Assembly: GCA_014729735.1 (NCBI GenBank)
Contig: WJJN01000085.1
Location: 1 to 8,135, forward strand
Reading direction: 5' to 3'
DNA from: Candidatus Zhuqueibacterota bacterium
GTDB lineage: Bacteria; Zhuqueibacterota; Zhuqueibacteria; Thermofontimicrobiales; Thiofontviventaceae
Length of the DNA stretch: 8,135 nucleotides
In this document: positions 1 to 6,840 of the stretch, in pieces
Numbering within the stretch: the stretch's first letter is position 1
How the letters are laid out: every line of letters begins with the position of its first letter
Made by a program: the position numbers and the translations under genes
The notes under the pieces: generated by a model
What the model was told of the DNA's origin: nothing
The model's input: only the letters and a program-made list of their open reading frames with translations
Databases searched by the model: none

Positions 1-1
1 C

Positions 2-820
2 AAGGAATTGTTTCAGTACATATTTGAACAGCGAAAAGAGTGGCATCTCATAGTGCTTTCGAACTTAATGCCGGGTTCTCCAACTGTCGAAGCTTTAAAG
101 CTCATCAGAGAAGTTCGAGAGTTGGCATACGAAGAGCAATGCAGCGGCATCTGTCCGGTTCTGACGCTTCCCGGAAATCATGAACAATTTATGACGGGTC
201 TGGGATCCAGGACACGCCGCAATATCAGAAATTACCAGCGCCGGCTGAAAAATAAGCACCGGATCGAGTTCGTTACTGCGCATTCTGATCACGGGATGGT
301 GCAATCGCTTTTTGGATTGCATCAAAAACGGCGGCAGCACTTGAAAGCGTATACGACATTTCAACACAGGGAATTTCGTGAGTTTTTAAATGCCGTGGCT
401 GAAAGATTTCACGAGACCGGTTACAACCGGTTTTACGCCTTCAGACAGAATGATAATATCATCGCATTGTTTTATTTTTTTGAATTCAAAAACGAGCTTT
501 ACCTCTATCAGGGCGGTTTCGATAACAGCAGGCTGCCATCGAATATTAGCTTGATGCTCGCATTATTCGATATGTCCGTACAGGATGCTATCGACCGGGG
601 CGTACGCAAGATTCATTTTTTAGACGGCGATACTGATTTTAAACGGGCTTTTACACAGAAAAAAATACTAACGAAACAGCTCGTGATCGGCAATCGCTTA
701 ATTCTTAATTTGTATTTGACTGTAAATTGCTTTAAATCAAAATCCCGACAATCATTGAAACAAATCGTTCCAATATCTGTCTGGCAGAGATTAAAGCGCT
801 TATTAAAAAGGATCACTTAA
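2..820 (+). CDS. FemAB/CelD-like GNAT acyltransferase (BioF2-like domain), 5'-truncated by window
   Basis: The frame is open to the left window edge, so this is the C-terminal part of a longer protein (272 residues visible). The TTG at 8 is probably internal, because the residues from the first codon on already match the middle of the family (W-x-LIVLSNL-PGS, bases 41-79). The typical pattern continues with a CP-x-L-x-LPG segment, then a basic SRTRRNIRNYQRRL helix (about bases 206-247), and near the C-terminus FLDGDTDFKRAF (617-652). That last motif corresponds to the 'GD-x-x-YK' signature of BioF2-like/CelD acetyltransferases, which have a double-GNAT fold like FemAB. Relatives occur in exopolysaccharide clusters and are thought to transfer acyl or aminoacyl groups; the substrate cannot be read here. 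The last 30 residues are strongly basic (WQRLKRLLKRIT) and could touch membrane or nucleic acid. The stop lies 2 bases before the next gene, indicating translational coupling. The family call is firm and the exact role is unknown. Confidence 0.85.
   Translation, partial: KELFQYIFEQRKEWHLIVLSNLMPGSPTVEALKLIREVRELAYEEQCSGICPVLTLPGNHEQFMTGLGSRTRRNIRNYQRRLKNKHRIEFVTAHSDHGMVQSLFGLHQKRRQHLKAYTTFQHREFREFLNAVAERFHETGYNRFYAFRQNDNIIALFYFFEFKNELYLYQGGFDNSRLPSNISLMLALFDMSVQDAIDRGVRKIHFLDGDTDFKRAFTQKKILTKQLVIGNRLILNLYLTVNCFKSKSRQSLKQIVPISVWQRLKRLLKRIT
808..812 (+). promoter_or_regulatory. Ribosome binding site for the GTG-started GNAT gene
   Basis: AAGGA lies inside the end of the upstream gene, 10 bases before the GTG at 823. 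The alternative ATG at 844 has only AT-rich sequence with no purine-rich site before it, so this site favours the GTG start. Confidence 0.5.
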
Positions 821-822
821 AC

Positions 823-1458
823 GTGTTCACTGTTATCAAAAAAATGTGGTTTAATATTCAGTGCCGGGGATTGTTTAATTTATTTTTCATCACAATCATT
901 CGATTGTTGCAGAAATTTATTCCATTCGAGTTGCTTATTTTTTTTGAAAAGTCATTGTCATGCCCGGTCAAGGAATTGAATCCAAAGGAACAAATCTCTT
1001 TTTCAAAAGGAGATTGGGATGATATATGTGAGCTTGATCCCCGAGAATATCATTTATCCGGGCTGGAATTATACGAGATGAATAATAACCGGGATTGCTA
1101 TATCGGACGGATGGATAAGATCGTTTTTTATGTCTGGGTCAGTTACAAAAACATTTATGATGATAAAATCTTTGATATCGCACTGTCGGAAAATCAGGCG
1201 TACATATATCGCGCGTTTACACACCCAGATTACCGCGGTCTGCGCATTTATCCGGCAGGTTTAAGCTTTGTATGCAGTCAATTACAGCGAAAGAATATTT
1301 CAAAATGCTTTATTGCAACCAGTATCGAAAACCGTTCATCTATTAATGGCATACACCGGGCTGGCTTTTCCAAAATCGGCTATGCTGTCTATTTTAAAGT
1401 ACTGAAGTATAAAAAAATCATTTTGCCGCGAATGCTGCAAAATCCGGTAGCAACATAA
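823..1458 (+). CDS. GNAT family N-acetyltransferase
   Basis: This is a 211-residue single-domain GNAT protein. The acetyl-CoA pyrophosphate loop is visible as HPDYRGLRIYPAG (residues 134-146), a relaxed form of the R/Q-x-x-G-x-G/A motif. It is followed by a helix and then ENRSSINGIHRAGF (169-182), the usual 'N-x-x-S-x-x-x-x-x-x-x-GF' motif B. The first 45 residues are basic then hydrophobic (GLFNLFFITIIRLLQKF), which is more like an amphipathic membrane-surface helix than a signal peptide. The GTG start at 823 is chosen for its upstream AAGGA and the 2-base spacing to the preceding stop; ATG 844 would drop only seven residues. Given its place beside another acyltransferase, an O-antigen polymerase and a flippase, acetylation of an amino-sugar or other glycan intermediate is likely, but this is inference from context. 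No catalytic substrate-specific residue was recognised. Confidence 0.85.
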   Translation: MFTVIKKMWFNIQCRGLFNLFFITIIRLLQKFIPFELLIFFEKSLSCPVKELNPKEQISFSKGDWDDICELDPREYHLSGLELYEMNNNRDCYIGRMDKIVFYVWVSYKNIYDDKIFDIALSENQAYIYRAFTHPDYRGLRIYPAGLSFVCSQLQRKNISKCFIATSIENRSSINGIHRAGFSKIGYAVYFKVLKYKKIILPRMLQNPVAT

Positions 1459-1497
1459 TGAATCGTCTAATTCCCTGAACTTCCTGATTGTGAATCG

Positions 1498-2934
1498 ATG
1501 CAAAACAAGACATTAACATACTCGACTCATATTGCTCAGATCGTTAAACTTTCTCTATTGATTGGTTTCGGCGCTTTTGTCGGATTGTTGAGTTTGAAAC
1601 TTTCCTTTTCGGTCTTTCTGATCTTTCTGGTACCCGCAGTGCTTATTCTCGCATGGAACAAAGAAGAATTCGGGATTTTGCTGATCATTATTATTACCGC
1701 GAGCATTATTTGGGAAAATCAATTACCTGCATTGCACACGCCTTTCGGCAATTTTCATCTGGTCGATCTCTATTTGTTCTTCAGCCTGATTTCTATCTTC
1801 ATTAAATATTATGCCGGAAAGAACGAATCTCTAATCAGGACGCCCCTTGATGTACCGTTGCTCATCTTTTTCGGTTTCTCCGTTATTTCAATGATGTTAG
1901 CGGTCACTGTTTTCTCGGTAAGTATCCGTACGGCATTCTCGGAACTGCGAATTATTACATATTACCTGTTGTTTTTTTTGGTAACCAATTTGCTGCACAC
2001 GAAAACTCAGCTCAGGCGACTGATCCACGGGCTCTATCTAATCGCAATCGTTGTCGTGTTCTTCATGATTGCGCAGGTACTGCTTGGTACGTCGATACGG
2101 ATAATACCGGCACGTGTGGAATCGTTGTTAACAATGGGCAAAACTTACACGAACACGATACGTGTCATCACACCCGGGAACAGCCTTATTTTTGTGATGT
2201 TCCTGGTTGCATGTTGCACATTCATCATGCAAAAATCCATGCGCACAATATACAATTTCGCAAATGTAATCATTCTCGGTATCGGCTTAATTATCGGTTT
2301 TAATCGCAATCTATGGATCCCGGCAATTATTGGAATGATCCTGTTTTTTTTCATTTCGCCCAAGCAATGCAAAATCCGGTTTATCGGCTTCAGTGTGCTG
2401 ATGGCGTTTGTTCTCGCCCTTGTGATTGTGTTTGCGTACATCACCGACGGCAAATTGAAAAACTACACGGAATCGACTTTTATTCGATTATTCACAGTAA
2501 CTAAAGGCAATGATCTGGTCAGGAAAGACACGCTGATTGACCGCATTATCGAAAATCGGTATGCGTGGAATGAAATTAGATCGCATCCGGTTTTTGGTAT
2601 CGGACTGGGAAATAATTACAGACATGATGTCGATTGGAATCCGAAGCTGAATGCATATATTCACAATGGATTTCTATGGATTCTGATGAAAACCGGTATT
2701 TTAGGATTCACGGCATTTATGTGGTTTCTGCTCGCTGCCATTGTACGGGGATTTCGCTATTGGAATAAGGGCGAAGACTCTTTTTTGAACGGAGCCTACA
2801 TCGGGTTTACACTCGCGTGCATTGGCTTCATGCTGTCTGCACTGGTGAATCCTGTTTTCATGCAGTGGCATTCATCCCCGATTATAGGTGTTATGCTGGG
2901 AAGCAATGAGTTGATTCAACGATTAAACATTTGA
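1498..2934 (+). CDS. O-antigen ligase / Wzy-like polymerase family membrane protein
   Basis: The 478-residue protein is very hydrophobic, with roughly ten to twelve predicted membrane segments, the first at about residues 18-51. It carries the Wzy_C (O-antigen ligase/polymerase) layout. A conserved arginine follows a membrane helix (GFNRNLW, R270; family usually SR). A large polar, presumably periplasmic loop spans about 315-390, with the hallmark HPVFGIGLG (363-371) and HNGFLWILMKTGILG (389-403). C-terminal helices follow, with NPVFMQW at 451-457. Family members polymerise lipid-linked repeat units (Wzy) or join glycan to lipid A or protein (WaaL-like). Sequence alone does not separate these, and the neighbouring Wzx-like flippase fits either. 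ATG 1498 is the only credible start, since no in-frame start precedes it in the 39-base gap; its Shine-Dalgarno site is poor. The gene ends 9 bases before the glycosyltransferase. Confidence 0.88.
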   Translation: MQNKTLTYSTHIAQIVKLSLLIGFGAFVGLLSLKLSFSVFLIFLVPAVLILAWNKEEFGILLIIIITASIIWENQLPALHTPFGNFHLVDLYLFFSLISIFIKYYAGKNESLIRTPLDVPLLIFFGFSVISMMLAVTVFSVSIRTAFSELRIITYYLLFFLVTNLLHTKTQLRRLIHGLYLIAIVVVFFMIAQVLLGTSIRIIPARVESLLTMGKTYTNTIRVITPGNSLIFVMFLVACCTFIMQKSMRTIYNFANVIILGIGLIIGFNRNLWIPAIIGMILFFFISPKQCKIRFIGFSVLMAFVLALVIVFAYITDGKLKNYTESTFIRLFTVTKGNDLVRKDTLIDRIIENRYAWNEIRSHPVFGIGLGNNYRHDVDWNPKLNAYIHNGFLWILMKTGILGFTAFMWFLLAAIVRGFRYWNKGEDSFLNGAYIGFTLACIGFMLSALVNPVFMQWHSSPIIGVMLGSNELIQRLNI

Positions 2935-2937
2935 GGA
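2933..2937 (+). promoter_or_regulatory. Ribosome binding site deciding a TTG start
   Basis: GAGGA overlaps the TGA stop (2932-2934) of the Wzy/ligase gene and sits 6 bases before the TTG at 2944. No ATG is available at the right place, and the protein read from this TTG (MRIILISYHG) begins exactly where a GT4 glycosyltransferase N-terminal strand should. This supports the unusual start codon and translational coupling. Confidence 0.7.
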
Positions 2938-2943
2938 ATTCGT

Positions 2944-4071
2944 TTGCGGATTATACTCATTTCATATCACGGGCTAGCAGATTATACAATTGCCCTGGCA
3001 AATGCGCTGGCTCAAAACAATGAAGTGATGCTGGTTTTGTCGCAGAAAAGCGCTACGCCATTTTTGCATCGGATCGATCAATCAATCCGAAGAAAATTGG
3101 TGTATTTTCCAAGACTGCGCAATCCTTTGAATCTGTTGTATACATTGAAAATATTTTTTGCGATCCGGCGATTCAAACCGGATGTGATTCATTTTCAGGG
3201 TGGTTTTATCTGGTTTTCTTTCATTTTACCGCTGCTGTTGAAATATCCGGTTATCACGACAATTCACGATGCGGAGCCGCACGCGGGAGACGAATCATCC
3301 AGAAATATGCGGTGGTTTTTACCAAACTTTTTAGCCACACGCTTTTCATCAAAACTGATTGTGCATGGTGAAAACATCCGGCAACAACTGGCACGAAATT
3401 CAAAAATACCGGTAAATAAGATTGCCAGCATTCAGCACGGAAATGGTTTCATTCATAAACGTAATTCAAAACAGATAAAATGTGAAGATTATCGTATTTT
3501 ATTCTTCGGGCGTATTCTTGAATACAAAGGATTGCCCTATTTGATTAAAGCAGAACCTTTAATCTCTTCGGAAATTCCTGAATTGAAAATTTGCATTGCC
3601 GGCGACGGCGCGCTGATGCAGGACTATGAAAAATTGATAAGCGACAGATCGCGCTATGAAATTTACAATGAATATATTGACCAGGAATTGATGGAGAAAT
3701 TATTTCTTAGCAGCAGTCTGGTCGTGCTTCCTTATAATGAGGCATCGCAAAGCGGTATCATTTCTATCGCTTACGCTTTTGCTAAACCCGTTATCGCAAC
3801 ACAGGTGGGAGCACTACCGGAGTTGATCGAGCATCAGCGCACCGGCTGGATTGTTCCGCCCTGCGATGAGAGAAAATTGGCGCAGGGAATCATAACCTTA
3901 TTAAAAGATAAAAAATTAAGAGAAAAACTTGGGAGAAATGCCTTTGAAAAAGCACGAAATGAAATGTCCTGGACTAATATTGCACGTCAAACCTGCGATG
4001 TATATTTTTCAATACTAAATAAGAGGAGTAAAACTAATAACGACGAACGCCAGGGAAATCCTGACTGTTGA
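2944..4071 (+). CDS. Glycosyltransferase family 4 (GT-B fold)
   Basis: The protein has 375 residues, the normal size for GT4. The N-terminal acceptor domain begins with MRIILISYHG and includes PDVIHFQGGF (79-88) and TTIHDAEPH (105-113). The C-terminal nucleotide-sugar domain carries LFFGRILEYKG (186-196), where R190 and K195 are the usual diphosphate contacts, then IAGDGAL (218-224), and VLPYNEASQSGIISIAYAFAKPVIAT (261-286). In the E-x7-E motif the first Glu is E266, but the second position is S274. This SQSG-x-x-x-x-AYAFGKP variant occurs in a GT4 subgroup, so activity is still expected. No membrane segments or signal peptide are evident, so it should act at the cytoplasmic face using a nucleotide sugar of unknown identity. 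The TTG start is supported by a strong GAGGA site. The last ~20 residues are polar and probably disordered. Confidence 0.9.
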   Translation: MRIILISYHGLADYTIALANALAQNNEVMLVLSQKSATPFLHRIDQSIRRKLVYFPRLRNPLNLLYTLKIFFAIRRFKPDVIHFQGGFIWFSFILPLLLKYPVITTIHDAEPHAGDESSRNMRWFLPNFLATRFSSKLIVHGENIRQQLARNSKIPVNKIASIQHGNGFIHKRNSKQIKCEDYRILFFGRILEYKGLPYLIKAEPLISSEIPELKICIAGDGALMQDYEKLISDRSRYEIYNEYIDQELMEKLFLSSSLVVLPYNEASQSGIISIAYAFAKPVIATQVGALPELIEHQRTGWIVPPCDERKLAQGIITLLKDKKLREKLGRNAFEKARNEMSWTNIARQTCDVYFSILNKRSKTNNDERQGNPDC

Positions 4072-4126
4072 TATGATGACGATTTGGCGGTAACACGGTT
4101 TTCCTGAGGAAGATTGGAATTGAATT

Positions 4127-5194
4127 ATGGATAAAAAAATCAGAACAGCGATTATCGGAGGAGGTAAAAACGGGTTGGTTCGGGGTTTCCTGATTCATTC
4201 TCATCCCGATTTTGAATTGACTTCAGTTGTGGATCAGAATCCTGCTCAAGAAAAAATGCTCAGTCGGATTCTACGAGTTCCGGGTTTCAGCACGATTGAA
4301 GCAGCAGTTCATCAATTTCAGCCGGATTTGCTCATTTTTTGTAACAGAAGTGAAACGAACAGTCACAATATTCATATCGGACTAGAAAATCAACTTCATC
4401 TGTTTCTCTCGCATCCCGAGTGCTGCGATTATTATCAATCGAAACAATTATTGCATCATGCACGAATGTTAAAAATAAATCTGTTGTTCGGGCACCCATT
4501 AAATTTTCGTCCCACTTTTTCCACGATGCAGAATTTCTTGAGCGATGGCAGCATAAGCGACATTTCTTTTATAAAAGCCGGACTTCAAATTCACTCTCTT
4601 ATTGAATTAACGAACAGTACAGCATCTTCAAGTACGACAAAATTAATCCGTGCATCTGCAAAACGCATTTTCCCGTTGCTTAGCCTGATGCTTTCATTTC
4701 AGGGACAAGTGGCAACACTGCGCGCTCACAAACCGTCAAATAGTGTCGAAAATGCCATCAATTCTCTTGCAATTATCAGTCGTTTCTGCAGTGAAATAAA
4801 TGGCGTGATCGAATTATCCTGGCTTTATCCGAAATTTCCGCAAAGGGCAAAATATTCGCTCCTTTATTCCGGAACTGGCGGCATGGCAATCGCAGAACCG
4901 AGCCGACTATCTTTACTCTTTCAAAAAGATAATAAGCGCTTTAAAGCAGGTAAGCATGATTTTCACACCACAGAAGTTGCCTTGTTTCCCGAAAACAGAG
5001 AGAGATATTGGGGCATTTACAGAGAAATGGATTTGATTAGTGATACGATTATCAAAGGTGTTGATTCTCCTCTCTCTTGGGAAAAAGCGCATCACGTCAT
5101 CGAAGTCATGGAAGGCATTATCCGGTCCGTCGAAAATGACACGACGGTGAATTTCCCGCTGCCACGCAGAACATTTTCCAAGAAAAATTCTTAG
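4127..5194 (+). CDS. Gfo/Idh/MocA-fold oxidoreductase-like protein, catalytic motifs substituted
   Basis: This 355-residue protein has the two-domain layout and length of Gfo/Idh/MocA NAD(P)-dependent sugar dehydrogenases. An N-terminal Rossmann strand-loop (TAIIGGGKNG, residues 7-16) is followed by D36 at the end of strand 2. The C-terminal domain ends in HVIEVMEGIIRSVENDTTVNFP (333-354), a typical family tail. The EKP motif that supplies the catalytic lysine is replaced by SHP (95-97, in HLFLSHPE). The later D-x-x-x-H region aligns with KLIRASAKRIFPLLSLM (172-188), which has neither Asp nor His at the expected places. Family relatives in glycan clusters oxidise UDP-sugars (WlbA/WbpB type), but this copy may be non-catalytic or use other residues. 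ATG 4127 is chosen because in-frame TAA at 4091 closes the upstream frame; a GGA lies 8 bases before it. It sits 55 bases after the glycosyltransferase and 15 before the flippase. Confidence 0.78.
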   Translation: MDKKIRTAIIGGGKNGLVRGFLIHSHPDFELTSVVDQNPAQEKMLSRILRVPGFSTIEAAVHQFQPDLLIFCNRSETNSHNIHIGLENQLHLFLSHPECCDYYQSKQLLHHARMLKINLLFGHPLNFRPTFSTMQNFLSDGSISDISFIKAGLQIHSLIELTNSTASSSTTKLIRASAKRIFPLLSLMLSFQGQVATLRAHKPSNSVENAINSLAIISRFCSEINGVIELSWLYPKFPQRAKYSLLYSGTGGMAIAEPSRLSLLFQKDNKRFKAGKHDFHTTEVALFPENRERYWGIYREMDLISDTIIKGVDSPLSWEKAHHVIEVMEGIIRSVENDTTVNFPLPRRTFSKKNS

Positions 5195-5209
5195 CCGGTT
5201 TCCGATTCG

Positions 5210-6739
5210 ATGAACAGCAGCGACCAAAAGAAAACTCCAAAGCACTCCGATATCGGCAAAATGGCAAAGGGATCGGTACTGGTCGGCGCAGGCGATCTGC
5301 TCGGAAACCTTTTCTTTTATGTGAACAGCGTTATCATCACCAGAACAATCGGTGCCGATCTCTACGGACTGTTTTTCCTCGGCAATATCATCGCGCTTAT
5401 TGGAAGCATGATCGCCCGACTGGGTCTCGATTACTCAATCCTGCGCTTTGTGGCACTTTTCAAGGGGCGCAATCAGAGAGAGCGGATTTTCAAAACTGTG
5501 AACTCGGGTTTGGTGATCTCCATCCTTGCCGGCATTATCGTGGTTCTCATCATCGGCGTATTGGCACCTTATCTGGCAAAATCAGTTTTTCGCAAGCCGC
5601 AACTAGTCTCGGTCATTATCCTATTAGCGGCAGGCATTCCGTTCACCAATATCATTGCAATGCTCGTGAATCTGTTTCTTGGTTTGAACCAGGTTAAATT
5701 TAAAGTGCTCATTGAAAATATAATGCTGCCGCTGATAAAACTGCTGCTCATTATACTGTTATTCAAAAGCGGAATGCAATTGAGAGGAGTGGTTTATGCA
5801 ACAATCGGGTCTGCCTTCTTGGTCGCAGTTTACGGTCTTTTCTTTACAACCAGACGATTCCCGCAAATACGGAACTCCGGATTCGAGAATAACAAAAAAC
5901 TGATGTCATTTTCTCTTCCGATTCTGGGCGAGTCGATTTTAAATTACATTATTTCCTGGATCGATATTTTAATCCTGGGCTATTATGCCAGTTCCGCAGA
6001 AGTGGGAATTTTAGGCATTGTTTATCGCATATCGATAGTACTGGTTTTTGTACAGTATTCATTCAATGCGATCTTTTCGCCCATGATTTCGGAGCTGTAC
6101 GGTACCAACAGACTATGTCGTTTGGAACAGCTTTTCAAACTGCAGACACGCTGGGCTTTTTCATTCACACTACCATTATTAATTTTAATTATTCTGTTTC
6201 CGTCGCATATAATGCAGGTCTTCGGCAATTCTTTTGTCGACGGTGCACTGGCGCTGGTAATTATCAGTATCGGTCGCTTTTCCGATACGGTTGTCGGCGC
6301 CAGCGGCTTAATGATCATGATGATTGGAAAGCCTAAAATCAACACCATCAATTCGCTCATTATTTTAATAATTAAAATAATTCTGAACATCATCCTGATC
6401 CCGAAATTCGGCTTGCTTGGTGCAGCATTCGCCGGAGCAGTTTCCATTTTATTGATGGATATAATGAGAGTATGCGAAGTTTATTACATTTTGAAGATAC
6501 ATCCGTACAGCATTAAATTCATTAAACCACTCATCGCCGCGGCTGCGAGTTTTGCCGTTATTTCACTGGTGACCAATAAGTCAGGATCGATATCGACCAC
6601 GATCCCGGAATTGATCCTGTACGCAGCTCTGTTTCTTGGTAGCTATTTCAGCGTTCTTTATTTTTTAAAGCTGGACGAACAGGATGAATTCGTTCTAAAA
6701 TCTTTTTATTCAAAATTCATGGCGCGTTTTAATAATTAA
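5210..6739 (+). CDS. Wzx-like polysaccharide flippase (MATE/MOP superfamily)
   Basis: The protein has 509 residues with about 12-14 hydrophobic helices, the usual size of oligosaccharide flippases of the MOP superfamily. A short polar cytoplasmic N-terminus (1-18) is followed by GSVLVGAGDLLGNLFFYVNSVIITRTIGADLYGLF. Mid-protein, SFSLPILGESILNYIISWIDILILGYYASSAEVGILGIVYRIS (233-275) is the classic start of the second half (D-x-x-x-L-G-x-x-x-x-x-x-x-VG-x-x). Near the C-terminus, ILNIILIPKFGLLGAAFAGAVS (391-412) is the usual N-x-x-LIP-x-x-G-x-x-GAA motif, followed by a C-terminal helical domain. It should move undecaprenyl-linked repeat units to the periplasmic face, supplying the Wzy/ligase protein encoded upstream. 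The ATG at 5210 lacks a good Shine-Dalgarno site; ATG 5261 is an alternative that removes only the polar tail. The substrate is unknown. Confidence 0.9.
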   Translation: MNSSDQKKTPKHSDIGKMAKGSVLVGAGDLLGNLFFYVNSVIITRTIGADLYGLFFLGNIIALIGSMIARLGLDYSILRFVALFKGRNQRERIFKTVNSGLVISILAGIIVVLIIGVLAPYLAKSVFRKPQLVSVIILLAAGIPFTNIIAMLVNLFLGLNQVKFKVLIENIMLPLIKLLLIILLFKSGMQLRGVVYATIGSAFLVAVYGLFFTTRRFPQIRNSGFENNKKLMSFSLPILGESILNYIISWIDILILGYYASSAEVGILGIVYRISIVLVFVQYSFNAIFSPMISELYGTNRLCRLEQLFKLQTRWAFSFTLPLLILIILFPSHIMQVFGNSFVDGALALVIISIGRFSDTVVGASGLMIMMIGKPKINTINSLIILIIKIILNIILIPKFGLLGAAFAGAVSILLMDIMRVCEVYYILKIHPYSIKFIKPLIAAAASFAVISLVTNKSGSISTTIPELILYAALFLGSYFSVLYFLKLDEQDEFVLKSFYSKFMARFNN

Positions 6740-6772
6740 ATTATTACGCGAAACTCTCAAATTGCGCGTAAT
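6723..6772 (+). promoter_or_regulatory. Overlapping inverted repeats forming two alternative hairpins at the flippase gene end
   Basis: Arm 1, CGCGT (6723-6727), and arm 2, ACGCG (6746-6750), are complementary. Between them lie AATAAT (6731-6736) and ATTATT (6740-6745), also complementary, with the flippase stop codon TAA (6737-6739) in the loop and a TTT bulge at 6728-6730. Arm 2 extended to ATTACGCG (6743-6750) also pairs perfectly over 8 bases with arm 3, CGCGTAAT (6765-6772), across a 14-base loop. Arm 2 can therefore pair in only one way at a time. Neither stem is followed by a T-run, so a standard intrinsic terminator is not supported. The role may be mRNA processing, attenuation or none. 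The remaining gap to 6827 shows no convincing promoter. Confidence 0.4.
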
Positions 6773-6827
6773 CATTGATACACATTAAAATAACAGGTGA
6801 GCGAATTACAGTTTCGGTTTAAATGTC

Positions 6828-6833
6828 AGGGGG
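6828..6833 (+). promoter_or_regulatory. Ribosome binding site for the phosphatase-like gene
   Basis: AGGGGG lies 7 bases before ATG 6841. An in-frame ATG at 6823 would add six residues (MSGGKR) but would place this strong site inside the gene and has no site of its own, so 6841 is preferred. Confidence 0.65.
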
Positions 6834-6840
6834 TAAACGA

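Noticed and set aside
416..431. Near-perfect palindrome ACCGGTTACAACCGGT
   Set aside because: It lies inside the coding region of the first gene and is explained by ordinary codons (Thr-Gly-Tyr-Asn-Arg). It has no partner copies elsewhere and no nearby regulatory context.
1458..1478. Six-codon open frame starting at ATG overlapping the GNAT gene stop (TAATG)
   Set aside because: It is too short to be called a gene, has no recognisable leader-peptide features, and is out of frame with the following Wzy/ligase gene.
4073..4093. Tiny ATGATG-started frame between the glycosyltransferase and the Gfo/Idh/MocA-like gene
   Set aside because: It is six codons ending at TAA 4091-4093, with no strong ribosome site or terminator-like structure after it, so a leader peptide cannot be supported.
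6022..6447. 141-codon open frame on the minus strand inside the flippase gene
   Set aside because: It lies wholly opposite a well-supported membrane-protein gene, its translation matches no recognisable family, and it has no ribosome site or independent context. The same applies to the shorter minus-strand frames at 95-367, 2145-2453, 4913-5245 and 7731-7949.
6743..6772. Rho-independent terminator after the flippase gene
   Set aside because: The 8-base stem has a long 14-base loop and is followed by CATTGATACAC rather than a T-run, so it was kept only as an unassigned structure.
6740..6840. Possible promoter in the 101-base gap (TTGATA at 6775-6780)
   Set aside because: At 17-base spacing from TTGATA there is no TATAAT-like box, and no good match to a Bacteroidota-type -7 element was found.
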